DNA of 44,197 nucleotides from Bauldia sp. GTDB lineage: Bacteria > Pseudomonadota > Alphaproteobacteria > Rhizobiales > Kaistiaceae. The stretch lies in contig JAHCJZ010000015.1 in the NCBI GenBank assembly GCA_026126025.1, positions 1 through 44,197 of the forward strand, given 5' to 3'. Both the position numbers and the translations under genes were made by a program. Shown piece after piece: positions 16,476 through 26,530 of the stretch. Below the pieces are notes generated by a model, which searched no databases, was not told the origin of the DNA, and saw only the letters and a program-made list of their open reading frames with translations. Positions within the stretch are counted from its first letter, which is position 1, and each line of letters starts with the position of its first letter.

Positions 16476-19400
16476 TCAGAGAGCTGCGCGCCCAACAATA
16501 TCCATTAGCTTCTCGTAGCTCGTGACGACGTCGTATTTGACGCGATCCTCCGCGACCCGCTGGCCGATCTCGTCGAAGAACTTCCGGGCACACTCGATCT
16601 TGGTGTTCTCGATCTCGCGGAGCTTCATCGAGGACATCGTGCCCTTGGTTTCGGCGACAAAATAGATGTGCTTGACGCTGCCCTCCTTGAAGGAAATCGC
16701 CCAGTCCGGGTTGTAATCGCCCACCGGCGTCGGAATAAGGAAGCCGCGAGGAAGCTTCGCATAGACCACCACTTCGCTGCTTGCATCGAGCTGATCGGCA
16801 AACCGGCGCTCGATGTCCGAGTCCGTGACGACATAATCGTACACGTGGTTCTTCAGCTTCGAGCTGGCCTTGGAGAAGTCCTGTCCGGTCTGATTGGCCG
16901 TGAAGATGTCGACGTCGTAGCGATCGGACAGGCCGTCATAGGCGAGCCGCTCGATGATCATCGTGGCCTTCTGCTCGGCGATGATGCGCGAGGCCTCCGA
17001 AATGAAATGCTCTGGATTCTCCCTGAACTGGCCGAACACGCTGGCGGCAACCCCGGTGAAGATTTCGGCCACCGTCTTTCGCGTGAGCTCGGTGTTTTCC
17101 GCGACGTTGCCGAGAAGATCGTATCTCACGAGTGAATGGACCGACCCACCGCGCTCGGTCGTCGAACCGGTGAGCGAGAAGCCGTCGCCCACCTTAAGTT
17201 GCTCATCGGTCAGCTCATCGCCCTGAACGCCGGTCTGCACAGTGTACTGAAGCGGCGTGACCCGGAGCTGGCTATCGAGTGCGCTCACGCATTTGCGGAC
17301 CAGCTCGTCGGAATCGAATTCGACGCGATAGACTGCCTTCTGGTTGATGCGGTTCCAGAGTTCCTGGAACTCCTTCTTCTCGAAATTGTCATTCAGCGGA
17401 TTGGTCTTGGGCTTCCGACCGTCCTCCACCTTCGGCAGTTGCGCATCGCTGAACACGCTGTCGATGATCTGAAAAATCTGGTCCGCATGAGGCTTCAGCT
17501 CGTCCGGCAACGCCGCCAGTGTCCCGGCCGCCTTGGCCTCATGATAGGCTGTGGTGATCTGGTCCGCCTCATCCGAATAGTCATTCTTCAACAGGTAGCG
17601 ATAAATCTGCTTCGCCATCGCCGGCGTGATCTCGATCGGTCCCGCATCCGTCGTCATGGTCTTGCCGGTGAAATAGGCCTCGGTTGCCTTCCGGGGACGG
17701 GAGGTCAGCGTGTCGGCGATCTCTTTCTGCAGGCCGCTGACGAAAGCCGTGTAGCTCTCGCTGGCCACGACGGTCAGCACGTTGATGTCGTGGACCACGG
17801 CGGGATTGTCCATGCGGTCGCCGTTCTGATCGACCGACAAGCGGAGCCCGCGGCCGACCTCCTGGCGGCGCGAGATCGTGTTGTCGCTGTGCTTGAGCAT
17901 GCACATGACGAACACGTTCGGATTGTCCCACCCTTCCCGGAGGGCCGAGTGCGAGAAGATGAAGCGCGTCGGCTCGCCGAAGGACAGCAGCCGTTCCTTG
18001 TTCTTCAGGATCAGGTCGTAGGCGTCCACGTCGTCAGAATCGACCGCGCGTGCGCCAACCACAGGATCCTTCAACCGGTTCGTTTTCTTGTCGATCGAGA
18101 AGTAACCCTCGTGGGTCGCCGCGGCGTCGATTCCGGCCAGGTGCTTGCGATAGGCCTCATTGTCGATCGCCAGCTCAGACAGAAATTCCTCTTTGAGCAG
18201 CTCATACTCTTCCTCGAATACGTGCGCGTATTCGCCCTTCTCGTCGGCCTGGGCATAGTCGCGGTACTTCACCACCTCGTCGATGAAGAAGAGCGACAGC
18301 ACCTTGATGCCCTGGACGAAGAGCTGCTTCTCCTTGTCGAGGTGCGCCTTGATCGTCTCGCGGATCTGGATGCGCCTTATGTCGCGCTCGGACACATCTC
18401 CAGTCGCCTCGCCGGCATGGAGCACCACGCCGTTGGTGAACTCCACCGTATCGTTGCGGGCGTCGATCTGCGTGATGGTGAAGCGGTCCCGATATTGATC
18501 CAGCTCCCCGGACTCGGCGAACAGGTCGTCGCGGAACTCCAGCCGCTTGAGCTGGCGCTTGATCTCGCCGGACTTAAGCTTGACCTCGATCTCGATCCGC
18601 GCCACCGGCGCCTTCTTCGAGATGTCGATGCCCTCGAGATAGAGATAGGCGTTCGTACCGGCGAGACCGCGCGTCTGGATGCCGCGCACGGCGATCTTCT
18701 TCACCAGCTTCTGGTTATAGGCGTCGAGCGCGTCGAGCCGGTGGATGCGGTTGTGCTCGGTCCGGTGCGTCGCCGAGTATCGCAGGATCATCAGCGGCTT
18801 GAATTTGGGCAGCGCCTCCATCGTAGCGGCGCCTTCCATCTTCTGCGGCTCATCGAGGATCAGGATCGGCCGATTGCTGGCGATCACATCGATAGGCTTG
18901 CGCGACTGGAAATCGTCCAGCTCGTCATAGATGCGCCGGTTGTCGGCTCCCCGGGCGTTGAACGCCTGGATGTTGATCACCATGACGTTGATGCCGGCGT
19001 CCGACGAAAAGCTCTCCAGCTCGTGCAATCGCTTCGAGTTGTAGATGAAGAAGCGCGCTTTCTTGCCGTAGCTCTCTGCAAAATGGTCGGCGGTGATCTG
19101 GAGCGATTTGTAGACGCCCTCGCGGATGGCGATGCTGGGCACCATGATGATGAACTTCGACCAGCAGTAGCGCTTGTTCATCTCGAAGATGGTCTTGATG
19201 TAGCAGTAGGTCTTGCCGGTGCCCGTCTCCATCTCGATGTCGAGGTGAACACGCGTCGCGGCCAAGGCATCGCGCCGATAAGTAGCCGGCGCCGCAATGC
19301 GCTGGTTGTTCCGATCCAGCACGATGAAGTCGTCCAGCCGATGCGAGATGGACAGGTTCTGACGACGCTGGACCTTCTGGATGTTCTCGAGAATCTGCGG

Positions 19401-19577
19401 CTCGCTGAGCACGAAGTCGGCGTTTTTGAAGCCTTCCTCGAAGGCGCTTACTTGAGCCTTGCGGCCAGGGTCGATCCGGTAGGTGATGCCGTTTACCAGC
19501 GGCTGACCGGCGAAGCAGTCTACCACCGAGTCCACGGCAAGGGTCTGATAGGGCTGGACCTTGAATTTCAGCTTCAT
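16476..19577 (-). CDS. type III restriction enzyme Res subunit
   Basis: This 1033-residue SF2 translocase-endonuclease has the Res length and motifs: Walker A METGTGKT at residues 116-123, DEPQ box at 242-245, SATH at about 266-269, and REGWDNP with the Q-x-x-G-R-G motif around 555-590. The C-terminal PD-(D/E)XK nuclease shows NPDW (Asp958) and AETKG (Glu976, Lys978). Type III enzymes cut 25-27 bases from one of two unmethylated asymmetric sites after ATP-driven one-dimensional communication. The gene starts 11 bases after mod, last in the WYL-helicase-DUF4391-mod-res operon. All catalytic residues appear intact. Confidence 0.93.
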   Translation of the reverse strand: MKLKFKVQPYQTLAVDSVVDCFAGQPLVNGITYRIDPGRKAQVSAFEEGFKNADFVLSEPQILENIQKVQRRQNLSISHRLDDFIVLDRNNQRIAAPATYRRDALAATRVHLDIEMETGTGKTYCYIKTIFEMNKRYCWSKFIIMVPSIAIREGVYKSLQITADHFAESYGKKARFFIYNSKRLHELESFSSDAGINVMVINIQAFNARGADNRRIYDELDDFQSRKPIDVIASNRPILILDEPQKMEGAATMEALPKFKPLMILRYSATHRTEHNRIHRLDALDAYNQKLVKKIAVRGIQTRGLAGTNAYLYLEGIDISKKAPVARIEIEVKLKSGEIKRQLKRLEFRDDLFAESGELDQYRDRFTITQIDARNDTVEFTNGVVLHAGEATGDVSERDIRRIQIRETIKAHLDKEKQLFVQGIKVLSLFFIDEVVKYRDYAQADEKGEYAHVFEEEYELLKEEFLSELAIDNEAYRKHLAGIDAAATHEGYFSIDKKTNRLKDPVVGARAVDSDDVDAYDLILKNKERLLSFGEPTRFIFSHSALREGWDNPNVFVMCMLKHSDNTISRRQEVGRGLRLSVDQNGDRMDNPAVVHDINVLTVVASESYTAFVSGLQKEIADTLTSRPRKATEAYFTGKTMTTDAGPIEITPAMAKQIYRYLLKNDYSDEADQITTAYHEAKAAGTLAALPDELKPHADQIFQIIDSVFSDAQLPKVEDGRKPKTNPLNDNFEKKEFQELWNRINQKAVYRVEFDSDELVRKCVSALDSQLRVTPLQYTVQTGVQGDELTDEQLKVGDGFSLTGSTTERGGSVHSLVRYDLLGNVAENTELTRKTVAEIFTGVAASVFGQFRENPEHFISEASRIIAEQKATMIIERLAYDGLSDRYDVDIFTANQTGQDFSKASSKLKNHVYDYVVTDSDIERRFADQLDASSEVVVYAKLPRGFLIPTPVGDYNPDWAISFKEGSVKHIYFVAETKGTMSSMKLREIENTKIECARKFFDEIGQRVAEDRVKYDVVTSYEKLMDIVGRAAL

Positions 19578-19588
19578 GCCCGCTCCCC

Positions 19589-21544
19589 TCAGATCGACCT
19601 GACGTCGGTGGCCGGTGAAAGCTGGCGGAAGACCTGCTCCACATTGATCTTCACGGCGTCCGACACGAAGCCGTTATCGCGGAAGACGACGCGCAATGGC
19701 TCGCGGCCGGCAAGCTCCTTCACCAGCTCCTCGGTCAAGCCCGCATCGAAGCAAGCGACAAGGGCGTTCTCATCCACGAAAAAGACCTTCTTGCCCTGCA
19801 CCGTCTCGCGCCGGATGGGCAGGGTCAGGTCCACGCCCCAATCGACCAGCACCTGGAACAGCAGATCCTCCGCAGTGCGGTCCGGCTTGATGTTGTCGAC
19901 TGCCTGAAGCAGGTCCTTTTGATCGACCTGATCCGGGCGGTAGTACACGTCCTGCATGTTCGATGTGTCCACCTTGAGCACCCGGAAGCCGACATCGCGG
20001 TTCCATCCGCGGTGGCAATCGCCTTCGAGGATCTGCTTTCCAGCACGACGGATACGTTCTTTTGAAATTTCCGCTATGTTTTTCCAGCCCGCTTTGCGAG
20101 CAACGCTATTCTCATTCGTCGGCTCTGGGATTTGAACCATAATAAAGCGACGGTTCTTTCCATCCAGGGCATTCTGAAGGAAGACGGAATGAGCTGTCGT
20201 GCTGCTTCCAGCAAAAAAATCCATGACAATTGCGCCATCAGACTCTTCACTTACAGCCATATCAACGAATTTTTGGATAATGGTCTCGTCCTTTGGAAAA
20301 TCGAAATAGCCACCACCGAGAAGCTTTGACAAACGTTCCGACGCCGATCGCGCCGGTTGATAAAAAACACTCTGCGGAGTCTGCGCATCAGTCTCATGAA
20401 GATATCGCCTAACCATGACACTGGTCGGCGATATAAATGAAATTCGGCCCTCTTCGACCATTCTGTTGAAGGTTTCTTGGTCGAATGCCCAACCCCGGTT
20501 CGGCCGTAAAGGAATAACCTCTCCCGTCTTTGGATTTTTCAGTTCGAATTTACGGCCACCCGGAGCCGTTGGGTCATCTTCCTTGTAGGCACCACGTTCA
20601 TCAATGTATCGAAACCGCCGCAGACCAAAAGAAGGGGTCGCCTTCATCGCTCGAAACCAACCAGCCAGCTCTTCTGATGCTGTCTCGAAATCCTTGCCGT
20701 GAACTCCTTTCAGGCGGTCGACCTCTCTCAGAACTGGCTCGACCCCTTCCTTTGTCATCGTCCATGAGGTTTTCGTGGCGCTCTTATCCTTGACGTAACA
20801 GAGGACATACTCATGAGACACGCCAATCTGGCGAGCATCGTTCTTATTTGCGCCCTCCCACACTATTTCTGTTATGAAGTTTTCCGCGCCAAATATTTCA
20901 TCCAGCATGTGCCGCAGACCGGCGACCTCAGTATCATCTATACTGACGAAAAGCGCCCCATCATCACGGAGCAAATTTTTCGCTACCTTTAGGCGTGGAT
21001 ACATCATTGATAACCACTCAGAATGGAAGCGGCCATTTGCGGTCAGGTTGGCGATAAGGCGGTTGCCTTCTTCGTCTTTTTGATTGGAAACTCTCAGATA
21101 CTCCTCAGAGCCTTGCGCAAAGCGGTCTCTGTAAACAAAGTCGTTTCCTGTATTGTATGGCGGATCGATGTATATCATCCGCACCGAGCCGATATAAATG
21201 TCTTGAAGTAACTTCAGAGCTTCGAGGTTGTCACCCTCAACGAATAGGTTCTTTGTAGTAGAAAACTCTGCACTTTCTTGATCGGCCGGACGCAGCGTTT
21301 TCGCGATAGGAGCGTTCGCGTTAATCAGCGCTTCTCGCTTGCCCGGCCAATCCAGCCGATACCGCTCTTGCGGTCCTTCTACGATGTAATCGCTCAGCTC
21401 CTGGCGGAGCTGATCGAAATCGATAGCCAGCCGAACCTTCCCATTTTCGTCCATTGCCTCGGTGACGCAGCCCGGAAACATCGCGCGGATTTTCGCAACA
21501 TTCTCCTGACTTAGGTCGGGGCTGTGCATCTTCAGCTTTTCCAT
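19589..21544 (-). CDS. type III DNA N6-adenine methyltransferase Mod subunit
   Basis: This 651-residue beta-class amino-methyltransferase has the catalytic DPPY motif (residues 127-130) preceding the SAM-binding FAGS motif (444-447). The target-recognition region lies between about residues 230 and 420. Mod sets the site specificity of the complex and protects self DNA by methylating one strand. The middle of the gene (about 20050-21330, residues 72-498) is visibly richer in A/T than both ends and than res and helicase, suggesting that the core and specificity region was exchanged by recombination. The start follows AAGAGGAA. It lies 10 bases after the DUF4391 gene. Confidence 0.93.
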   Translation of the reverse strand: MEKLKMHSPDLSQENVAKIRAMFPGCVTEAMDENGKVRLAIDFDQLRQELSDYIVEGPQERYRLDWPGKREALINANAPIAKTLRPADQESAEFSTTKNLFVEGDNLEALKLLQDIYIGSVRMIYIDPPYNTGNDFVYRDRFAQGSEEYLRVSNQKDEEGNRLIANLTANGRFHSEWLSMMYPRLKVAKNLLRDDGALFVSIDDTEVAGLRHMLDEIFGAENFITEIVWEGANKNDARQIGVSHEYVLCYVKDKSATKTSWTMTKEGVEPVLREVDRLKGVHGKDFETASEELAGWFRAMKATPSFGLRRFRYIDERGAYKEDDPTAPGGRKFELKNPKTGEVIPLRPNRGWAFDQETFNRMVEEGRISFISPTSVMVRRYLHETDAQTPQSVFYQPARSASERLSKLLGGGYFDFPKDETIIQKFVDMAVSEESDGAIVMDFFAGSSTTAHSVFLQNALDGKNRRFIMVQIPEPTNENSVARKAGWKNIAEISKERIRRAGKQILEGDCHRGWNRDVGFRVLKVDTSNMQDVYYRPDQVDQKDLLQAVDNIKPDRTAEDLLFQVLVDWGVDLTLPIRRETVQGKKVFFVDENALVACFDAGLTEELVKELAGREPLRVVFRDNGFVSDAVKINVEQVFRQLSPATDVRSI

Positions 21545-21554
21545 ACGTTTCCTC

Positions 21555-22247
21555 TTACTTGTCCGTCACAGCGCTAACAGGTTCGCCCGCTGTCAGCCGC
21601 TCCAGTTCCTGCTTCGCCGTGCGCAGCTCGGCGTTGATCGCCACACGCTTGTTGAATTGCTTCTCGCGGGCGAGCCGCGCCTTGATCCGGTCCAGCTCCC
21701 GAGTCTTGGCTCGGATCGCCTCCATCCGGTCCACCCGCGTCTGGATGTCCTCGCTGATTTGCGCCGACGCGGGCATCATGGCCGTAAGAAGGCGGTCATA
21801 GAGGGCGCCCAGATCGAGCGAGACCGGCAGCGGTTCACGCGGCGCATCCTCCGGCGCCCAATCGGTGGCAAAATACTCGCTGATCACCCACTTGGAGCCG
21901 TCCGCCTCGCTCGGGCGCTTGAAGGCGGCCGTCGCCTTGCGCTTGCCGCGCCAGGTCAGTTCGAAGATCAAGGGAAACGGGATCGCCTTGTCGATCGCGC
22001 GCAGGACGGCTTCGTCGAGATGTCCGGTCTTGAGCGATATCCCAAACACTTGGACCTCGCCAACGGCCGCGGTGGCATCGAGATTTGTCGTCTCGGGGGC
22101 CAGCTTGAACCGCCAGACGATCTGATCGACCTCGCGCACGAACAGATCCTTGAGCGCGGTGTTGGCGTCGGCATGCTCGTATATCTTGTTCTTCGGCACG
22201 ACCCGGCCGAAGGCGGCGCTCTTGGGATAGTCGAAGAAGGCCGTCAT
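21555..22247 (-). CDS. DUF4391 domain protein
   Basis: This 230-residue protein begins MTAFFDYPKSAAFGRVVPK and looks like a DUF4391 member. Conserved features are the KxKIYEHA-type segment, an Asp-rich VREVDQIVWRFKLAPET segment, IPFPLIFEL, and a C-terminal coiled coil (about residues 165-220, Arg/Glu/Leu rich). Function is unknown. The family often sits between an SNF2-like helicase and type III-like mod/res genes, as here, suggesting an adaptor or nuclease-like part of the same complex. It overlaps the helicase stop as ATGA and precedes mod by 10 bases, so it is translated with both. Confidence 0.8.
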   Translation of the reverse strand: MTAFFDYPKSAAFGRVVPKNKIYEHADANTALKDLFVREVDQIVWRFKLAPETTNLDATAAVGEVQVFGISLKTGHLDEAVLRAIDKAIPFPLIFELTWRGKRKATAAFKRPSEADGSKWVISEYFATDWAPEDAPREPLPVSLDLGALYDRLLTAMMPASAQISEDIQTRVDRMEAIRAKTRELDRIKARLAREKQFNKRVAINAELRTAKQELERLTAGEPVSAVTDK

Positions 22248-25200
22248 GCGTCGGCCCCCTCGATCACGACGAAGGCGATCAGTTCGAAGTCATTCAGCCC
22301 CGCGATGGTGTGCACCAGCGCCGTGGTGCGGCCGCCGCTGAACAGGCTGTCGATATCCTTCTCTTCCTTCACCTCGATCATCGAACGGATGGCGCTGCTC
22401 AGCAGCTCGGAGTAGCGATCCATCTTCCGGCCGTCCTGCGTGCGCTCATTGAAGGCGCGACAGACTTCTTGGACCGGTTCCGGGCGGCCCTTGCAGCTCG
22501 TGCGGATGAGGTCGAGCAGACGTTTTACCTCGGTATGGTCGGCGATAATCTCGCCTTCATTGCCGATGTAGACCAGGTAGTAGGGATGCAGCCGGTTCTG
22601 CTGATTGATGTTGACGCTGTCATGGATGTTCTTGAGCGCGAAGATCACGCCGGGCCGAAGCCCCAGCTCGGGCAGCGCAGGCACGACGGCATGCATTCCG
22701 TTCGGCAAGCTGTCGAGATCGCCGTGTTCCTTGACGTAGTTGAGCAGGTCCATCCGGAAGTCGTTGAGACCGAGATCCGTGATTGAGATGCCGGTCTTCA
22801 CGTCTTCCAGCTCGATGACCTCTTCCTGGAGGCGCCTCAGCTGGTCCTTGCGGTAGGCTATGTCGCTGCTCTTAGCGGTGAGGACATTGTCGTCGCCGGT
22901 GGCGCTTACATCGGCGATCACCATGCGGTTCTCGACGCGCTCCTTGAGATTGATGTACTCGTCGAGCGTGATGTCGGGCCAATAGTTCACCAGCTGTATT
23001 TGGCTGTTCGGCGAACCGATGCGGTCGATCCGCCCGAAGCGCTGGATGATGCGCACCGGGTTCCAGTGGATGTCGTAGTTGACGAGGTAATCGCAGTCCT
23101 GAAGGTTCTGGCCTTCGGAGATGCAATCCGTGCCGATCAGGATATCCAACTCGCCCGGTTCGTTGGGCAGGACGATCGCCTTCTCCTTGGACCGCGGCGA
23201 AAAGAGTGTGAGTACGCCCTGAAAGTCATAACTCTTTCTGAGGGTGGTCTTCGGCGCGCCGGAGCCCGTCACCTTTCCGGTCTGCAACCCCAGCTGCTGC
23301 GCGAACGGTGCCAGATTGGCGTAGAGATAATTCGCCGTGTCGGCGAAGGCCGTGAAGATCAGGACCTTCCTGTTGCCCGGATTGAGCGGTTCGCTCACCT
23401 TCTGCCCGAGCACCTGCATGAGGTGCTGGAGCTTGGCGTCATCGCCCGGGCCGACTTTGTCCATCGAGGCGATCAGGTCCTCGATGAGCGCGAGATCGGC
23501 CTCGAGATCGTGCTTCCATGACGGCAGATCCATGTCGGCAAGGCTGATTTGCACCTTCTTGCCAACGGTGATGTCGCCCAGCCCGGCCAGATCGTCGTCT
23601 TCGGCGTCGAGCAATTCCTCATCCGCCAGAAAATCGCTCACACTCTGCGTGCCGCCTGACCGCTCGAAGTCACGAATGGCGTCCAGGGCGCGCGAAATGT
23701 TCCCGCTGAGCGAACGCAGGGTGAGACGGAACGCCTCGACGGAGCTTTCGAGGCGCTTGAGCAGATTGGTGGTCATAAGCGCCTGAAGGCTGCGCTCGCG
23801 ATCGGCTTGCCGCAGCTTGCCCCGACCGCCCTCGACCTGGGTGTCGTAAATCTCCTCGTATTTCCGCAGCCGGCTCGGAAGGATGTAGCTGATAGGCGCG
23901 TATACCGCGAGCTTCAGCACGGAAAGCTGGGTGAAGATATCGTTCAGGCCCATCACGTCTGCCCGCTGCGTGATCGGGCAGTGGAACGACAGCGGCTTGC
24001 AGCGCTCGGGAAACTTGCCGATGTCCTTCGTGTCATAGAAGGTCTCGATGTGCTTACGCGACCGAGCGATCGTCACGGCATCGAGAAGCTCGAAGAAATC
24101 GAAATCCAGCGCCTTGAGGATCGAGGCCGCGGTTCGCTCGTCCGGCGGCAGTATCGTCCAGGCATTGAAAGCCTTCTGCGCACGGCGGAAGATTTCCTCG
24201 ACGCTGGTTTGCGACTTCAGGTTCTGGCTGAGGGCCTCCGACTGCCCTTCATAGGCGAGCGCAAGCTGATTGCGCAGGTCGGTGAAGCGGTTGTTCACCG
24301 GCGTCGCGGAGAGCATCAGAACCTTGGTCTTCACGCCCGCGCGGATAACCTTGTTCATCAGCTTCTGGTAGCGTGTCTCGCGGTCCTTGAAGACATCGTT
24401 GTTCCGGAAATTGTGCGATTCATCGATGACGACGAGGTCGTAGTTGCCCCAGTTCACGCGATTGAGCGGAATACCGAAGGACTCGCCCGACGTCCGCGAC
24501 AGATCGGTGTGGCAAAGGACGTCATAGTTGAACCGATCCCTGGCGAAGATATTGGTCGTCAGGTTCGTGTTATAGTTCCGCCAGTTGTCCGCGAGCTTTT
24601 TCGGGCAGAGCACCAGGACGGCGCGATTGCGCAGCTCGTAATATTTGATAACGGCCAACGCGGTGAATGTCTTACCCAGGCCGACGCTGTCGGCGAGAAT
24701 GCAACCGTTATAGGTTTCGAGCTTGTTGATGATGCCGGTGGCGGCGTCCTTCTGATAGTTGAACAGCTTGTTCCAGACGACGCTGTCGCGATAGCCGGTA
24801 AGGTCGTTCGGCAGGACGTCCTCGTCGATATCCTCGAGGAAGTCCTGGAAGATGTTGTACAGCATCAGGAAGTAGATGCGCTCCGGCGAGTTCTCCTGAT
24901 AGACCGACTCGATGTGGTCGCAGATCGCGGCTGTGACATCGTTGAGCTTCTCCGGGTCCGACCAAATTTGGTCGAACAACTGGAGGTACATCTGAGTGTG
25001 GTTCGGGTCGCCGAATCGCGTCACGAAATTCGAGACGGCGTCGCCTTTCTGATAGCCGAGATCGACGGCCGTAAAACCGCTGATCGGCATGTAGGCAATT
25101 CCGCCGCCATCGCTCGCCACATGCAGGAACTGCTGCATGGGGGCTTTCGTGGTGTTCGACCGGAACCTGGCCTTCTTGCGAATCCAGTCGGCGCATTCGC

Positions 25201-25516
25201 GCGCCACGGCCCTTTGCGTCAGCTTATTGCGGAGCTGGATTTCAAACTCCGTTCCGTAAAGGCCGCTCTCCCGCCGCGCTTTGGGGATGAAGAACTCTCG
25301 CCGTTCCTTGCGCAGGCGGTCCGTGACCTCCATCGGCACAAACGTCGGTGCGGTAAAGATGAACTGAAGGCTTTCGATCTTCGAAAGCTCGGACTTAAGC
25401 GCCTCGAAGGCGTAAATCGAGAAACACGACGCGGCGATCTTCAATCGGGCGCCACGCCCCACTGTCGCTTTCAGATCGTCACCGAACAGTTGCGAGGTGT
25501 TATCGATGATCTTCAT
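22244..25516 (-). CDS. SNF2-type helicase with PLD-like N-terminus
   Basis: This protein of about 1090 residues starts with a phospholipase-D-like region (about 1-200: LKIAASCFSIYAFEALKSEL is the first strand-helix), in which I cannot find a clean HxK motif. Then comes an SF2/SNF2 motor: Walker A DSVGLGKT (276-283), DESH box (365-368), SATPVN, and a C-terminal lobe with TDCISEGQNLQ and QRFGRIDRIGS. It is probably a DNA translocase. Together with DUF4391 it extends an otherwise standard type III Mod/Res pair. The frame is open to 25531, but ATG 25516 follows a GGGG-rich site and starts the usual N-terminus. It overlaps the WYL gene end by 17 bases. Confidence 0.88.
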   Translation of the reverse strand: MKIIDNTSQLFGDDLKATVGRGARLKIAASCFSIYAFEALKSELSKIESLQFIFTAPTFVPMEVTDRLRKERREFFIPKARRESGLYGTEFEIQLRNKLTQRAVARECADWIRKKARFRSNTTKAPMQQFLHVASDGGGIAYMPISGFTAVDLGYQKGDAVSNFVTRFGDPNHTQMYLQLFDQIWSDPEKLNDVTAAICDHIESVYQENSPERIYFLMLYNIFQDFLEDIDEDVLPNDLTGYRDSVVWNKLFNYQKDAATGIINKLETYNGCILADSVGLGKTFTALAVIKYYELRNRAVLVLCPKKLADNWRNYNTNLTTNIFARDRFNYDVLCHTDLSRTSGESFGIPLNRVNWGNYDLVVIDESHNFRNNDVFKDRETRYQKLMNKVIRAGVKTKVLMLSATPVNNRFTDLRNQLALAYEGQSEALSQNLKSQTSVEEIFRRAQKAFNAWTILPPDERTAASILKALDFDFFELLDAVTIARSRKHIETFYDTKDIGKFPERCKPLSFHCPITQRADVMGLNDIFTQLSVLKLAVYAPISYILPSRLRKYEEIYDTQVEGGRGKLRQADRERSLQALMTTNLLKRLESSVEAFRLTLRSLSGNISRALDAIRDFERSGGTQSVSDFLADEELLDAEDDDLAGLGDITVGKKVQISLADMDLPSWKHDLEADLALIEDLIASMDKVGPGDDAKLQHLMQVLGQKVSEPLNPGNRKVLIFTAFADTANYLYANLAPFAQQLGLQTGKVTGSGAPKTTLRKSYDFQGVLTLFSPRSKEKAIVLPNEPGELDILIGTDCISEGQNLQDCDYLVNYDIHWNPVRIIQRFGRIDRIGSPNSQIQLVNYWPDITLDEYINLKERVENRMVIADVSATGDDNVLTAKSSDIAYRKDQLRRLQEEVIELEDVKTGISITDLGLNDFRMDLLNYVKEHGDLDSLPNGMHAVVPALPELGLRPGVIFALKNIHDSVNINQQNRLHPYYLVYIGNEGEIIADHTEVKRLLDLIRTSCKGRPEPVQEVCRAFNERTQDGRKMDRYSELLSSAIRSMIEVKEEKDIDSLFSGGRTTALVHTIAGLNDFELIAFVVIEGADA

Positions 25517-26357
25517 CGACACCCCGTTCATTCAGAAGCACGATTTGCTGGTCTTGCGGGCGACGAGCGGCCAGCGGCGTATCGAGCCCCAATCGTCTCA
25601 GAGCATAGTAGCGCAGCGCCTTTCGAACACGGATCTGTGCGCGCCCACCTCGCATGCCATAGTCGAGGGCGATTATCCGCTTTTGGCTTTCGGAAAGGTC
25701 TGGGTGCGGCCCTATTTCCAGCGTGACGAATTCGTTCCAATCAGTGTCATGCTCAGCCAATACCTCGCTCGGTCGAAGCGACCTGGTCTCAATGATTCTG
25801 GACAGCAGGAAATCCTTGAACGTGCCATCGACCTCACAAAAGGCACGGGTATGCCAGCGGTATCCGTCAAAGCCGATCGCGTGCGGCGCAATCCATCGCC
25901 ACTTCGGATCGTCACTAGATAGCGACTGATACTTTACCTCCACTGCCTCTTTTTGGCGGATCGCGGCGATGATTGTTCGCAATGTTTCGGTGTTCACACC
26001 TCGGGCCGGCACGGGCGGCCCGCCGTAGGGCGGGAGATGCGCTATCCAAGACTCGGATGAGTCCAAGATACCTTCGGCAACGGATCGAAGCTGGTTGAGG
26101 TATTGCTCGGCTTCAGGCTTCAGGAAAATCGGCGAGAACTGTGGGCTCGCAACATAGCGTTTGGCACTCTTGTCGTAGACGGCGTTGTGTGGCGCTCGCT
26201 CCTGATAGAGCGTCAAATCCTTCGAAGCTTGAGGAACTGACACGTCGAACACATCAATGATGTCGGAGCGGTTCACGCCCCCGTCCCAGAAGAGGCGGAA
26301 CTCGATGAATTCGAGCCGGCGCTCTACGCCCCATTTCAGCGCCACAGCGGCATCCAT
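25500..26357 (-). CDS. WYL-domain regulator, BrxR/CapW-like
   Basis: This 285-residue protein has a winged-helix N-terminus (about 1-90: VERRLEFIEFRLFWDGGVNR then SDIIDVFDVSVPQASKDL). A WYL domain follows at about 125-200 (AVEVKYQSLSS, IAPHAIGFDGYRWHTRAFC), then a WCX-like C-terminal domain. Order and length match BrxR/CapW repressors, which bind inverted repeats upstream of BREX, CBASS and other defence operons and are thought to respond to a nucleotide-type ligand. It heads the leftward operon and faces the rightward operon across 173 bases, so it probably controls both. A GGAGG site precedes the start. Repression rather than activation is inferred. Confidence 0.88.
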   Translation of the reverse strand: MDAAVALKWGVERRLEFIEFRLFWDGGVNRSDIIDVFDVSVPQASKDLTLYQERAPHNAVYDKSAKRYVASPQFSPIFLKPEAEQYLNQLRSVAEGILDSSESWIAHLPPYGGPPVPARGVNTETLRTIIAAIRQKEAVEVKYQSLSSDDPKWRWIAPHAIGFDGYRWHTRAFCEVDGTFKDFLLSRIIETRSLRPSEVLAEHDTDWNEFVTLEIGPHPDLSESQKRIIALDYGMRGGRAQIRVRKALRYYALRRLGLDTPLAARRPQDQQIVLLNERGVDEDHR

Positions 26358-26530
26358 CGCTCCACCTCCGTTTGCCGATACGCATAAAAGCTATATGGAC
26401 ATATCGACGCGACCCGTGTAATTACTATTCATATCGGGGGCATCGGTCAAGGTGGATTGCGGCGCGTCAAAGAGCACGCCGCCTTCATCCACTAGAAGCG
26501 ATGCAACGGGCTTTAGGGCGGGGGCAAGCA
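26358..26530. promoter_or_regulatory. divergent defence promoter region with candidate WYL operators
   Basis: This 173-base divergent gap is AT-rich around 26380-26440. It holds a perfect inverted repeat ATATG-GA-CATAT (26393-26404), and the 7-mer CATATCG twice (26400-26406 and 26430-26436), 30 bases or about three helical turns apart. Such repeats are suitable operator sites for a dimeric BrxR-like regulator acting on both operons. I could not assign -35/-10 boxes with confidence. Confidence 0.45.

Noticed and set aside
17136-19907. 923-codon plus-strand frame opposite res
   Set aside because: Shadow of an intact type III Res gene with full motifs.
23807-25726. 639-codon plus-strand frame opposite the SNF2-type helicase
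   Set aside because: Antisense to a gene with clear Walker A and DESH motifs.
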